64,000 bases of DNA from an uncultured Clostridia bacterium (GCA_947627595.1 CANQWQ010000001.1:158332-222331); one strand, 5' to 3'. Shown: positions 37,299 to 47,134, counted from the first letter of the stretch. Numbers and translations: made by a program. Notes: generated by a model not told the origin, from the sequence alone.

Positions 37299-38969
37299 AT
37301 GGAAAGAATAACAAAAAAAAGAAAGCTGGAATTTTCAAAACGAAGAGTTCTTGTAATTTCAGCAATATTTATTTTGCTTATAATTGGAATTATATTCTTA
37401 ATTAATAGATTATTACCAATTAAAAATATTTCTGAAGATGATATATCTATAAAATTATCAACTACTAAAATTACAGGAAAATCTGTAACAGCTACAATTA
37501 CTACTAAAACTAAATATGATATTTTTTATTACATAGATTCTACAACAAATGAAGAAGAATATTATGAAGGCGAGGTTCCTGAAGAAACTTCAACTACAAC
37601 TGATTCTGATAAATCAGAAAAAATAGAGGTTAAAGAGATTGATAATAAAAAATATCAAAAAGTCAATAATTCTAAAATCGAAATTGAAAAAAATGGTATT
37701 GTATATTTAAAATATGGTAGATTTGGAAAACTATCTTCTATTCCATATGTTTTTGAAATTAAAAATATTGATAAAGAAGGTCCAGAAATTGGCGAAATAA
37801 CTACTAAATCTACATCTACATCTATAACTGTTACAGCTAATGTTATAGATGAAACAGAAACAGATTTACAATATTATTTTAGATTAGCAGATTCAAACAT
37901 CTATATATCAACTGGATATGTTAATACTTATACTTTCAAAAATTTAACAACAGATGAAAATTATATTATCTATGTTAAAGTTACAGATAAATTTGGAAAT
38001 GCGTCTGAAGCTGTTACAGAAGCTACAGCCTCAGATGAAGTTACTGAAGATGAAGTTATAGTTCAAAAAGTATATCATTTTAAAGTAAATCTTGGAGCAA
38101 ACACTGTTACAGTTTATGAAAAAGATGAAAACGGAGAATTTACAAAACCTGTTAAGGCATTTATTTGCTCAACAGGAAAAGCTACTCCAAAATCTGGAAA
38201 ATATACAATTTCAAACAAATATAGATGGCGTTCACTTTTTGGAAATGTTTATGGACAATATGCAGTTCGTATAACTGGAAATATATTATTCCACTCTGTT
38301 CCATATGAAAAAATGTATCCAAATACTCTTGAATATGAGGAATTTGATAAGCTAGGAACTTCAGCATCTATGGGATGTATAAGACTTTGTGTTAGAGATG
38401 CAAAATGGATTTATGATAATGCAAAAGCTGGAAGTACAGTTGAATTTTACTCAAATTCTTCAAACCCTGGCCCACTCGGAAAACCTACTATTCAAAAGAT
38501 TTCTAATAATAAAGCTTATAGAGATTGGGATCCAACAGATCCTGATAAGCACAACCCATGGAATGGCGGTGACGGAAAAGTTACAAAGGCTGTTATAGTT
38601 GATGAAAATCCTACTCAAAATACTGTTTCAAATAAAGTTGTAAATAAAACTTCAAATACTGTTACTAATACAGTTACAAACACTGTTTCTGATACAACTA
38701 CTAATAACTATGTAGAACAACCTGTAGAAAATAAAGTTCCAGATATTCCTAGTGAAAATACTGTAACTCCACCAACAAACACTGTTGTAGAGCCGGATTC
38801 TCCAGAAGAAAATACAAATACTGTTACTACACCTCCTGAAGAAAATGACCCTACTCCACCTCCACCATCAGGACAAACAAACACAGTTACTCCACCAATA
38901 TCTGTAGAAGATCATTCTGAACAATCTGTTCAAGATGCAGCTAGTGATGAAATTCAAATTGGAAATTAA
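37299..38969 (+). CDS. L,D-transpeptidase (YkuD) with low-complexity tail
   Basis: 556 residues. Membrane anchor (about 17-38), Ig/FN3-like region (about 150-245) and a YkuD catalytic domain (about 255-390). The active-site His is in LFHSVPYEK and the Cys in SMGCIRLCVRD. The C-terminal 150 residues are a low-complexity Asn-Thr-Val and Pro-rich tract (repeats of NTVTN and PPEEN type), probably a wall-spanning or surface tail. Forms 3-3 crosslinks in peptidoglycan or anchors proteins. Follows the HD-GYP gene. Confidence 0.9.
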   Translation: MERITKKRKLEFSKRRVLVISAIFILLIIGIIFLINRLLPIKNISEDDISIKLSTTKITGKSVTATITTKTKYDIFYYIDSTTNEEEYYEGEVPEETSTTTDSDKSEKIEVKEIDNKKYQKVNNSKIEIEKNGIVYLKYGRFGKLSSIPYVFEIKNIDKEGPEIGEITTKSTSTSITVTANVIDETETDLQYYFRLADSNIYISTGYVNTYTFKNLTTDENYIIYVKVTDKFGNASEAVTEATASDEVTEDEVIVQKVYHFKVNLGANTVTVYEKDENGEFTKPVKAFICSTGKATPKSGKYTISNKYRWRSLFGNVYGQYAVRITGNILFHSVPYEKMYPNTLEYEEFDKLGTSASMGCIRLCVRDAKWIYDNAKAGSTVEFYSNSSNPGPLGKPTIQKISNNKAYRDWDPTDPDKHNPWNGGDGKVTKAVIVDENPTQNTVSNKVVNKTSNTVTNTVTNTVSDTTTNNYVEQPVENKVPDIPSENTVTPPTNTVVEPDSPEENTNTVTTPPEENDPTPPPPSGQTNTVTPPISVEDHSEQSVQDAASDEIQIGN

Positions 38970-38982
38970 TTAAAATATTAAA

Positions 38983-39012
38983 ACTCTCTACTAAAAAGTA
39001 GAGAGTTTTTTG
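38983..39012 (+). terminator. Terminator of the HD-GYP/YkuD operon
   Basis: Perfect 10-bp stem ACTCTCTACT/AGTAGAGAGT followed by six T. Confidence 0.85.
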
Positions 39013-39021
39013 TTATACAGA

Positions 39022-39774
39022 TTAATTTCCTTTAGATTTTTGTTGATTATAAGCTATTCTTAAAACTAAATTTGCTGGTGCTAGTTTTGAGCCAATTACA
39101 GCACATTTAATTAGCCAACCAGGAACTATTATTCTTTTTCCTTTAAACATTTGCTCTATTCCATATTTTGCAACATATTCACTTGAAAGTCCTTTTAGAG
39201 AAAACTTCACATTTGCAACATTATTAAAATTTGTATCAACAGGACCTGGACAAAGAGCCGAAATTTTAACATTTGAACCACTTACTTTTAATTCTTCAGA
39301 AATAGCTCTTGTAAGCGAAACAGCATATGATTTTGTTGCATAATATGTAGCCATAAGTGGTCCCCCAGGTAGCAATCCAGCACTTGAGGCAACATTTAAG
39401 ATATATCCTTTATCTTTTTCTTTCATTTTTTGCAAATATAGTTTAGTTAAAACATGTAACCCAACAATATTTGTATCTATCATATTTAATTCTTGATTAA
39501 GTTCAATTTTATCAAATTCACCGAATTTTCCGAATCCTGCATTATTAATTAAAATATCTATGTCTGGGTATTTTTTATATAGTTCTTCACAATTTTCTGG
39601 AACACTTATATCCATTTTTTCTACTGTAACTTCTACCCCATTTATTTGGCTCTTAAGCTCTTCTAATAAATTTTCTCGTCTTGCGACAATGATTAAATCA
39701 TAGCCTAGCCCAGCTAGAACTTTCGCCATATCTCTTCCTATTCCTGAAGATGCTCCTGTAATTAAAGCTTTCAT
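39022..39774 (-). CDS. Short-chain dehydrogenase/reductase
   Basis: 250 residues, Rossmann fold. TGASSGIGRDMA (residues 6-17) binds the cofactor; NNAGFGKFG, the catalytic Ser region NVASSAG and YYATKSY (Tyr/Lys) follow. The arginines near residue 32 suggest NADP preference. Classical SDR close to the DltE/YqjQ group. It stands alone between terminators and the MscS gene. Substrate unknown. Confidence 0.9.
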   Translation of the reverse strand: MKALITGASSGIGRDMAKVLAGLGYDLIIVARRENLLEELKSQINGVEVTVEKMDISVPENCEELYKKYPDIDILINNAGFGKFGEFDKIELNQELNMIDTNIVGLHVLTKLYLQKMKEKDKGYILNVASSAGLLPGGPLMATYYATKSYAVSLTRAISEELKVSGSNVKISALCPGPVDTNFNNVANVKFSLKGLSSEYVAKYGIEQMFKGKRIIVPGWLIKCAVIGSKLAPANLVLRIAYNQQKSKGN

Positions 39775-39792
39775 AAGACCTCCATATAAATA

Positions 39793-39817
39793 TAGCCTAA
39801 AGCTAAGCTTCAGGCTA
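39793..39817 (-). terminator. Terminator of the mscS gene
   Basis: Near-perfect 12-bp stem (TAGCCTGAAGCT against AGCTTTAGGCTA) with a T-containing tail on the minus strand. Confidence 0.6.
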
Positions 39818-39825
39818 ATTTAAAA

Positions 39826-40899
39826 TTATTTATTTTCAAAATTTTTGACATTAACTGTTTGTGTAGGGTATGCAAGTTCAACATTTTCTTTCTTCAAAAC
39901 ATTTAAAAACTCACAATTTAAATCTTCTTCAACTTTTAAATATCTGTTATAATTTGTTTCTGTAACATAAACAAATATTTTTATATTATAGCAATAATCT
40001 GAAATCCCGTTAAATCCAACATAAACTGTATCTCTTTGGACATAATCTTTGCTGCATATTACAACTTTAAGTTCTTTTATAATATCTTTGATTTTATCTG
40101 GATCAACGCTATCCATACTTAAATGTAGATTAGCATCAAATCTTCTTGATTTAAGTTTATTCCAGTTTATAACATATTCTTCTGTAACTGTAGAGTTTGG
40201 AATTGTAATTACAGCATTGTTAGCAGCTCTAATTCTGGTACTTCTAAAAGAAATATCAATAACAGTTCCAGCATATTCTCCAATTTCAATCCAATCGCCT
40301 ATTACAAATGGTTTTTCGCTTAAAATTGCAATACCACTGAATAAGCTTTTAACAGTATCTTGTGCGGCAAGTGAGATTATAACAGTTCCAATTCCAAGAC
40401 CAGCAACAAGACCATTTATTTGTGTAAATCCTAAAATAAATACTAAAATTACATAAAGAGCAATTATCCATGCGATAGCTCTAACTATTCTAGAAATAAA
40501 GTTTGAAACTGCCTCATTTCTAGTTTTTCCTCTGCCTTTGAAAAGTTTGGAATCACCAGCAAGTAAAGTAGAATTTATAATTTTTGTAGCAAATATTACT
40601 AGAGCACTCTTGAAAAGTGATGTCATAATTATTGACAATCTTATAGGAATTGGCAAAATTCTGACAGCTAGATAAAAAGCTATAAATATATACATGTTTT
40701 TAATAGGTGCGTACATTTCACTTTCTTCAGGTTTTTCTTTTTTCTTTATGAATAAATCAAATATTTTAAGAATAACCTTTGCAACAATATTTCTTGTGAA
40801 AAACGCTAATAATATTATAACAACTGCAATTTGGACATCAAAAACTTGTATAAGATTTTTTAATTCATCTCTTGATAAATTTGCAACTAATTCATCCAT
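39826..40899 (-). CDS. Small-conductance mechanosensitive channel, MscS family
   Basis: 357 residues. Membrane segments at about 18-38, 68-85, 90-112 and 140-175. The pore helix region GLGIGTVIISLAAQDTVKSLFSG is the MscS TM3 signature, followed by the beta domain (FVIGDWIEIGEYAGTVIDISFRSTRIR, then ITIPNS) and an alpha/beta C-terminus. Releases solutes under hypo-osmotic shock. Monocistronic. Confidence 0.93.
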   Translation of the reverse strand: MDELVANLSRDELKNLIQVFDVQIAVVIILLAFFTRNIVAKVILKIFDLFIKKKEKPEESEMYAPIKNMYIFIAFYLAVRILPIPIRLSIIMTSLFKSALVIFATKIINSTLLAGDSKLFKGRGKTRNEAVSNFISRIVRAIAWIIALYVILVFILGFTQINGLVAGLGIGTVIISLAAQDTVKSLFSGIAILSEKPFVIGDWIEIGEYAGTVIDISFRSTRIRAANNAVITIPNSTVTEEYVINWNKLKSRRFDANLHLSMDSVDPDKIKDIIKELKVVICSKDYVQRDTVYVGFNGISDYCYNIKIFVYVTETNYNRYLKVEEDLNCEFLNVLKKENVELAYPTQTVNVKNFENK

Positions 40900-40995
40900 T
40901 ACTAGTTATATTCCTCTCTTGTATTTTTGATTTGCTACATTTAGAATTTCACATTTAAATTATATATTATAAATTTTAAAATGTACATACTAATT

Positions 40996-41142
40996 TTAAA
41001 TTACTTTTAATTTTTCTCGATAAAATTTTGCAATTAATTCATCTAATTCTACACTAATTTTATAAATTACAGAATAATCTTGGCCTTTCTCAATACTCTT
41101 ATTAAGTTTTTCTCTTAATCTACAAATTTCTTCATTTAACAT
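40996..41142 (-). CDS. Spo0E-like aspartyl-phosphate phosphatase
   Basis: A small gene of 48 residues: two helices, with I-x3-REKLNKSI in the first and the family signature SVELDELIAKFYRE in the second (compare SQELD-x-LI-x-YY of Spo0E). Members dephosphorylate Spo0A-P and delay sporulation. The second ATG is chosen because AAAGGAAA lies nine bases before it; an ATG six bases upstream would be too close to the ribosome site. Two 0A-box sequences lie upstream (41222-41227 and 41256-41262), hinting at negative feedback on Spo0A encoded at 11540. Confidence 0.8.
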   Translation of the reverse strand: MLNEEICRLREKLNKSIEKGQDYSVIYKISVELDELIAKFYREKLKVI

Positions 41143-41187
41143 AAACATTTTCCTTTCTCTTTTTACATTTTTCTTTTGTATATTTTA

Positions 41188-41216
41188 AAATTATCACAAC
41201 TGTTTATTCAAGTCAA
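41188..41216 (-). promoter_or_regulatory. Promoter of the spo0E-like gene
   Basis: -35 TTGACT (41216-41211), 17-base spacer, -10 TAATTT (41193-41188). Confidence 0.5.
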
Positions 41217-41221
41217 TAAAA

Positions 41222-41262
41222 TGTCGATTAAAACCCCATTTTTCGTATTCCATAATTCGACA
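41222..41262 (-). promoter_or_regulatory. Pair of 0A boxes upstream of the spo0E-like gene
   Basis: Exact TGTCGAA (41262-41256) and an inverted partial copy, TGTCGAT on the plus strand (41222-41228), just upstream of the -35. Together they form a divergent pair. Confidence 0.5.
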
Positions 41263-42549
41263 TTATTCTACATTTTTGTCATTTCCTTTAACAATTGAAA
41301 TTGCTTTTTTCTCTTCTAAAAACAAACTATTTAAAACATCTAGCAAGTCTTCTTTTCTAATACAATCAAATTCTTCGAAAAATGAAAATGTATTTATATT
41401 ATTAAAATAATCAGCTAATACGCCAGCCGCAATTACTTCAGGGTCATTAAAATCTTTTACATATTCTCCATAAAGTTTTTTCTTAACTCTTTCAAAATCC
41501 TCGTCTGTTATTCCTCTAGCCTTAAAAAATTCAATCTCATTTTTAATCTCATCAATAACTCTTTCAGGTTCTTCTGAATATCCTTGAATTAAGAAATGTG
41601 CGAAAGTTCTTCCATATTCATAGCTAAATCCCAAAGGAGTTGTAATTAATCCTTCATCATATAATCTTTTAAACAATTTTGAACTTTTTCCAATTATGAT
41701 TTCTCCTAAGATTTCTAATGCTAAATCTTTTTGTACCATATTTTCACTAAAAGGTTTATCTTTGTAGCCAATCATAAAAACTGGTGCACTTATTTCCATT
41801 TGTCTTTCAGCTTTTTTATCTACTATTGAATCTGGCTCTTCTTTATAAACCCTAGTTATCTTGTTATTTGAAGGTTTTAAAGTAATTCTCCTTTTAATAT
41901 TTTCTAACAACTCATTTGGTTCAAAATCTCCACAAGCAACAATTACCATATTCTCAGGAACATAAAAATTATTATAAATTGTATATAAAACATTTTCATC
42001 AATTTTAGCAATAGATTCTTTTGTTCCAGCAATATCAATATTTATCGGATTATTATGATATAAAAGTTTCATCAAATTCATATAAAGTGCTTGACCTGGC
42101 TCATCATCATACATAGAGATTTCTTGTTCAATGATTCCGCGCTCTTTTTGAATATTTTCTGAAGTATAATATGGATTTTGAACATAATCCATAAATTCAT
42201 CTAAAGCTTCATAGAAATTGTCTGTGCACTCATAAAGGTATGTCGTATAAGTGTTAGTTGTGTAAGCATTTGCATCAACTCCTAAATTTGTTAGAGTATC
42301 TAAAGCATTTATTCCTGAACGTTGTTCAAACATTTTATGCTCTAGATAATGTGCAACACCATCGGGGATTTCAGTTATATCTTTACTATCACCTAAAATA
42401 AATTTATTATCAATTGATCCAAAATTAACTCCCCATGTTATATATTTTTTCGTAAGTTTCTTTTTTGGAATAATAATTATAGTTAAGCCATTAGAAAGCT
42501 TTTCAATATACATTTTTTCTTTTATTTTGCTATTTTCAATTACTTGCAT
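41263..42549 (-). CDS. M16-family zinc peptidase (YmfH-like)
   Basis: 428 residues. The inverted zinc motif HYLEHKMF (HxxEH, about residues 72-76) with the downstream Glu in ERGIIEQEISM marks an active M16 protease. Two lobes follow, as usual. It lies 15 bases after a second M16 gene lacking the motif; such active/inactive pairs act as heterodimers in peptide processing (YmfF-YmfH type). Cytosolic, no signal peptide. Confidence 0.9.
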   Translation of the reverse strand: MQVIENSKIKEKMYIEKLSNGLTIIIIPKKKLTKKYITWGVNFGSIDNKFILGDSKDITEIPDGVAHYLEHKMFEQRSGINALDTLTNLGVDANAYTTNTYTTYLYECTDNFYEALDEFMDYVQNPYYTSENIQKERGIIEQEISMYDDEPGQALYMNLMKLLYHNNPINIDIAGTKESIAKIDENVLYTIYNNFYVPENMVIVACGDFEPNELLENIKRRITLKPSNNKITRVYKEEPDSIVDKKAERQMEISAPVFMIGYKDKPFSENMVQKDLALEILGEIIIGKSSKLFKRLYDEGLITTPLGFSYEYGRTFAHFLIQGYSEEPERVIDEIKNEIEFFKARGITDEDFERVKKKLYGEYVKDFNDPEVIAAGVLADYFNNINTFSFFEEFDCIRKEDLLDVLNSLFLEEKKAISIVKGNDKNVE

Positions 42550-42564
42550 TTAAAAACTTCCTTT

Positions 42565-43854
42565 CTAATTATTTTCTAATCCAGTCAAAAAATAGATTGT
42601 GTTCATTTGTAGACTTTTTGCGAACTCTACAATTTGCTCTTTAGTAACAGAATTAATACTTGTTATATGTTGATTAATTCCAAAATACTTGGAACTAAGC
42701 TCTTGACCCATATAAAATATAACTTCTGTATCTTGTTCTGCTTCGATATTTTTAATTCCAGAAACAATATATGTCTTAGCGTTTGTAATATCTTTATCAG
42801 AAAATTTTCCTTTTTTGATATTTTCGACTTGTTCTTTTATAAGTTCTAAAGCTTTATCATAATTTTGAATTTCTATTCCTGAGTTTATCATTATAATATT
42901 TTTTGGTTTAATAAATCCTGATTTAACAGTATAAGCAAGTCCAGCTTTTTCTCTAACATTTTGGAATAACATTGAGCTTGCACCATCTCCTAAAATACAA
43001 TTACATACAATTCCAATATCTCTAGAGTTTGGTTGTTTATCTAAAATATTATATCCAATAACTAATTTTCCTTGATTTACATCTAATTTTTCTTGAATTT
43101 TCTTAGGGTTGTCCACCTTTTGTACAACTTCTGTGCTTGGATCTGCAACATTATATTCTGGTTCTCTTTCATTAAGTTTTTTCAAGATTTCGTTTTGATT
43201 TAATATTTCTTTTACATGATTTTCATCAAAATTTCCTGATATAAAAATATCAATTTTGCAAGTCTTAAGCAATTCAAAATAATACTCAGAAATTTCCTCT
43301 AAGCTAAGTTTTTCTAAGTCTTGCAAATATCCATATTTATATAAACCAAAACCTGTAAATTCATACATGTTTTCTAAACATTTGTTATAAGCATAAATAT
43401 CTTTATTATCTATTTTACTATTTATTAAATCTTCTAAATGAGCTTTTTCAGTGTCTAAAGCAGTTTCTTTAAACTTTCCATTTTCCATATATGGATTAAA
43501 AGTAACATCAATTAATAAATCTATAACATCTTTAATTAAGTCTTCACCATTTAAGGTATAATTATTATCGATTGATTCAGCTACAAACTTTAAAATTTGG
43601 TTATCTCCAACTTTATCAACACCACAATTTAAGCTAGTTCCATAAAGTTCATCAGTTCTTTTAGAAATATCTTCATTTGTTGGAAAGTTTTTGCTTCCTC
43701 TTTTTAATAAAAACGGAATTAACGCATTTTTTGTGACATTTTCCCTTTTCAAAGGTGTTGTTAAAATAATTGTAATTAAATTTGTTTTAAAAATATCTGT
43801 TTTAATCAAATGTGCTTTAATTCCTTGTTTTAACTCATATCTATAATCTGCCAT
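42565..43854 (-). CDS. M16-family peptidase-like protein, inactive subunit (YmfF-like)
   Basis: About 429 residues. M16 fold, but the zinc motif HxxEH is absent: the corresponding region reads LIPFLLKRGSKNFPTNEDI. AYTVKSGF and GDGASSMLFQNVREKAG match the C-lobe of the family. Predicted partner of the active peptidase immediately downstream. Start placed at the second ATG (43854) because AAGGAG sits only two bases from the first ATG at 43863. Confidence 0.85.
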   Translation of the reverse strand: MADYRYELKQGIKAHLIKTDIFKTNLITIILTTPLKRENVTKNALIPFLLKRGSKNFPTNEDISKRTDELYGTSLNCGVDKVGDNQILKFVAESIDNNYTLNGEDLIKDVIDLLIDVTFNPYMENGKFKETALDTEKAHLEDLINSKIDNKDIYAYNKCLENMYEFTGFGLYKYGYLQDLEKLSLEEISEYYFELLKTCKIDIFISGNFDENHVKEILNQNEILKKLNEREPEYNVADPSTEVVQKVDNPKKIQEKLDVNQGKLVIGYNILDKQPNSRDIGIVCNCILGDGASSMLFQNVREKAGLAYTVKSGFIKPKNIIMINSGIEIQNYDKALELIKEQVENIKKGKFSDKDITNAKTYIVSGIKNIEAEQDTEVIFYMGQELSSKYFGINQHITSINSVTKEQIVEFAKSLQMNTIYFLTGLENN

Positions 43855-43972
43855 TTTATACATTTCTCCTTTTAAATTATAAATATTATTATGATAATTT
43901 TTATAATTTTTATTCTTAATATATAATATCTATTTTTCTAGAAATTTTCAATATTGCAAAATAAAAAACAAA

Positions 43973-44001
43973 AAATTCGAGCTTAAAGCAAGCTCGAATT
44001 T
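43973..44001 (-). terminator. Terminator of the second sortase gene
   Basis: Perfect 12-bp stem AAATTCGAGCTT with its complement; T-rich tract follows on the minus strand. Confidence 0.8.
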
Positions 44002-44011
44002 TAAATATATT

Positions 44012-44839
44012 TTATTCTCCTTCTTTTCTAGCTTTAACGATAATTCTCTTTGAACTATCATTTGTACAAGTAATTAATGTAATCTCAGTTTTTCCATCTG
44101 TCTTTTGAGATGTGCATTCTACTTGATCGTCAAATACTGTATACATATCATAAATATAATATTTAACAGTAGTATTAGTTAAGTCTGTTATTTCAATTAA
44201 ATCTCCTATATCAAGATATTGAACTTTACTAAAGAATTTTTGGTTTCTATAATTGTGACCAGCTATACAGAAGTTACCTGGCTTATTAGGCTCTGCTCCA
44301 TGGAAATAACATGGTGAAATTTTTAATAATTCATCTGACCAAGTATGTTCACCATTTACAGTACATAAAATTCCGTAATGACAATTAATTTCTGGAATAT
44401 TGATTTCGGCAATTCTAAAGTATCTTTGTCCACTAGGTGTTGTATCAGTAGTTCTTCTAATATTATCAGCAACAATTTGATCTTGAATTCCTTGCTCTTC
44501 TGGAGTAAGAACATTTGTAGGCTCTGGTTCTTCTGTTTCAACCGCAGTATCTAAAATAATTTCTTCTGCTTCACTGTCTTCATTTAATAAAACTAATGTA
44601 GCATTTTCTTCAAATTTAATTACAGTATCATCAACTAATGTGCTATTAAATCTTACGCTTGAAAGAACTTCCTGAGCTTTTTCTTCACTCTTATTTTTAT
44701 CGTATTCTGCATAGATATAATATGAAGATAAAATGAATACTAAAAAAACAGAAATAAAGAAATCTATTTTATACATTCTCTTTTTTCTTTTCAATTCTGG
44801 TGTTATATAAACTTTTTCAGAAATTAAAATTTGATTCAT
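44012..44839 (-). CDS. Second sortase-family protein
   Basis: 275 residues. Membrane anchor (about 25-45), acidic and Pro/Glu-rich stalk (about 60-120), then the sortase domain with catalytic His in FCIAGHNYRNQ, Cys in ITLITCTNDSSKR and Arg in RIIVKAR. Unlike the 10726 sortase it has no obvious LPxTG substrate beside it; the 1194-residue surface protein at 47135 has a C-terminal membrane anchor but no LPxTG. Class D/E-like by spacing, not certain. Confidence 0.85.
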   Translation of the reverse strand: MNQILISEKVYITPELKRKKRMYKIDFFISVFLVFILSSYYIYAEYDKNKSEEKAQEVLSSVRFNSTLVDDTVIKFEENATLVLLNEDSEAEEIILDTAVETEEPEPTNVLTPEEQGIQDQIVADNIRRTTDTTPSGQRYFRIAEINIPEINCHYGILCTVNGEHTWSDELLKISPCYFHGAEPNKPGNFCIAGHNYRNQKFFSKVQYLDIGDLIEITDLTNTTVKYYIYDMYTVFDDQVECTSQKTDGKTEITLITCTNDSSKRIIVKARKEGE

Positions 44840-44925
44840 TCTATCCTCCTTTTCACAAAATCAACTAATTATATTATAGCATTGGAATATGTCAAAATCA
44901 ATAGGTTTTAGAAAATTTACATAAT

Positions 44926-45732
44926 TTAACTTTCCATAAGTTTTTTCAATTCTTTTTCTGCTTTTTCATATTCTTCATTTATTTTTTCAATTTCATTGTT
45001 TATCTCTTCTTTTGCTTTGTTAGTAAGGTTTTCGTCTTCTAATATTCTTTTTTTACTATATGTTTCAGAGCATTTTATATTTAAAATGATTTCCTCATTT
45101 TCATCAATAAGATTTTCATAAGTCTTTTTAGCCTTTTTCAATGTCTTCATATCTCCTATTGTTAGGCTTGAATCATTTTTTCTTTGCTCACAAATAATTT
45201 GTAATTTAGACATCATTGTTAAGTCTAGCTCTCTATAAGCTTTTTCTAAAAGTTCATAAAGCTGATTATCTAATCTTGTATTATGAAAATTAATTAAAGG
45301 GCTTAGCTTTTTAATCAAATTTTTATAGATAACGTTTACAAGTTTTAGAAACTCTGATGTTACCTCTTCTGTAATTGAATCATCATTATCATAGTAAATG
45401 TCATCTTGCATCTCATTATATTCATCTTCAATTTCAGAAAACTCTAAATCTAATTGTTCCTCAATTTCAGATTCCTTTGGAACAATATTATGCTTTTTAT
45501 TTTCTTTATATAACTCAATTTTTCTATTAATTCTAAGCACTTTCAAATTAGCAGCAAATGCTTCATTTTCAAGAACTCCAATTTTCATCATATACTCATT
45601 TTCAATGTCTGGAATAATATGAAAAGCAAGCATATCACGTGCTGCAATTTTTTCAGCAACAGTATCTTTTAGTTTATTAACTTCTAAAATTAAATCTGCA
45701 TACTCAGGATCTAATGTTATGTTTTCGTTCAT
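44926..45732 (-). CDS. Coiled-coil protein of unknown function
   Basis: 268 residues, highly charged (Glu, Lys, Asn), no signal peptide or membrane segment. Predicted coiled coils at about 10-95 and 200-265 flank a central acidic region with DDIYYDNDDS. No domain recognised. Divergent from rsmA, sharing a promoter region of 99 bases. Confidence 0.55.
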   Translation of the reverse strand: MNENITLDPEYADLILEVNKLKDTVAEKIAARDMLAFHIIPDIENEYMMKIGVLENEAFAANLKVLRINRKIELYKENKKHNIVPKESEIEEQLDLEFSEIEDEYNEMQDDIYYDNDDSITEEVTSEFLKLVNVIYKNLIKKLSPLINFHNTRLDNQLYELLEKAYRELDLTMMSKLQIICEQRKNDSSLTIGDMKTLKKAKKTYENLIDENEEIILNIKCSETYSKKRILEDENLTNKAKEEINNEIEKINEEYEKAEKELKKLMES

Positions 45733-45831
45733 TATCTTCTCCTTAAAAGTTTTATAATTTAATATTTTAACACAATATTGCGATATTTACAACTCTGTGG
45801 TAAAATATTTATGTTTAAAGGAAGGTTAATT

Positions 45832-46689
45832 ATGAATTTATTTGAAGAAACAAGATTTGTAATGAATAAATATAAAGTACATGCCAAAAAAAGCTTAGGC
45901 CAGAACTTCTTAATTGATGATGACGTTGTAGATGAAATAATCGAAAACTCAGAAATTTCTAAAGAAAATTTAGTTATCGAAATAGGTCCAGGTCTTGGAA
46001 CTCTAACTAAAAGGCTTCTTGATAGTGCAGGAAAAGTCATTGCAATTGAATTAGATGAAAGTGTTTTAGAAATATTAAATGACAGATTTAAGCTATATAA
46101 TAATTTTGAACTTATAAATCAAGATGTTTTGAAAGTTGATTTAAATAGCTTAATTAATAGTAATTTAAATGATTCAATTAAAAAGTGCAAAATTGTAGCA
46201 AATCTGCCTTATTATATAACAACTCCAATTATAACAAAATTGTTAAAAGAAAACTTAAATCTAGACTCTATAACAGTTATGGTTCAAAAAGAGGTTGCTA
46301 ATCGTTTAACAGCTATTCCTGGAATGGATAAAGATATTGGAGCTATAAGTTATTATATTTATTATTATAGTGATGCTAAAATCGTTCTAGATGTCCCAAG
46401 AGGCTGTTTTATTCCTTCACCTGATGTTGATTCAAGTGTAATTAATTTAAAGCTTTTAAAAGAGCCTAGAGTTAAATTTGATGATACTGAATTTTTATTT
46501 AAAGTAATTAAAATTGCCTTTTCTCAAAAAAGAAAAACTCTATTAAACAGTCTTATAAATAATGGGCTTTGCTCATCAAAAAAAGAATTAGAAGATATTT
46601 TATCTAGCTTAAATATTAATGTAAAAGTTAGACCTGAAGAGTTATCACTTCAAGATTTTGCAAATATAAGTAAAAAAATAAAACCTTAA
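45832..46689 (+). CDS. rsmA: 16S rRNA dimethyladenosine transferase
   Basis: Dimethylates two adjacent adenines near the 3' end of 16S rRNA (KsgA). 285 residues from the ATG at 45832, chosen because AAAGGAAGG stands just before it. KKSLGQNFLID, then VIEIGPGLGTLTK (SAM-binding), VIAIELDESV, the catalytic NLPYYITTPI, and PSPDVDSSVINL. Ends in a bidirectional terminator. Confidence 0.96.
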   Translation: MNLFEETRFVMNKYKVHAKKSLGQNFLIDDDVVDEIIENSEISKENLVIEIGPGLGTLTKRLLDSAGKVIAIELDESVLEILNDRFKLYNNFELINQDVLKVDLNSLINSNLNDSIKKCKIVANLPYYITTPIITKLLKENLNLDSITVMVQKEVANRLTAIPGMDKDIGAISYYIYYYSDAKIVLDVPRGCFIPSPDVDSSVINLKLLKEPRVKFDDTEFLFKVIKIAFSQKRKTLLNSLINNGLCSSKKELEDILSSLNINVKVRPEELSLQDFANISKKIKP

Positions 46690-46714
46690 GTTTCTATTAA
46701 CTTAAGGTTTTTAT
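46681..46714. terminator. Bidirectional terminator between rsmA and the 46711 gene
   Basis: Stem AAACCTTAAGTT with its complement, T runs on both sides; the rsmA stop codon is inside the stem. Confidence 0.8.
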
Positions 46715-47013
46715 TTGCTAAAAATATTTTTTACTATTGGATAACTATTAATTAAAAGTTCATATTTCATATTTTCTGGAAGTGTTTCACTATACATTGC
46801 GTTTGTAATTGGAATAGTGTATCCAGCAAATTTAGGTGTAAAACATCTAGCTTTAATTATATAATTAATTAAACAATCGTCATCATTTAATTTTACTTCA
46901 TGTCTAGTCAAAAAGTCTTTCATCATTCCAGTATATTCATCATGGAAATAATTGAAAACTTTAATGTAATCTGAACTAGTTGTTGGCTCTTGTATTTCTT
47001 TTTTTACTAACAT
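46711..47013 (-). CDS. Hypothetical protein
   Basis: 100 residues, soluble, no recognised domain. It reads as a small helical protein (FNYFHDEYTGMMKDFLTRHEV near the middle of its first half). A weak ribosome site (GAGGAAATAT) precedes the ATG. Convergent with rsmA and separated from the large surface protein by a terminator. Probably real because of its good codon use and its own terminator. Confidence 0.5.
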   Translation of the reverse strand: MLVKKEIQEPTTSSDYIKVFNYFHDEYTGMMKDFLTRHEVKLNDDDCLINYIIKARCFTPKFAGYTIPITNAMYSETLPENMKYELLINSYPIVKNIFSK

Positions 47014-47094
47014 ATATTTCCTCGTATCTTTCTATTATGTCCACATTTTATCACATAGAATTAAAAATGCAATAGATTTTTAGAAAAAAATAAA

Positions 47095-47125
47095 AAGCCT
47101 TTGGCTATTTGCCAAAGGCCTTATT
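47095..47125 (-). terminator. Terminator of the large surface-protein gene
   Basis: Stem GCCTTTGGC with its complement GCCAAAGGC, followed by T-rich sequence on the minus strand. Confidence 0.85.
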
Positions 47126-47134
47126 TATTATGTT

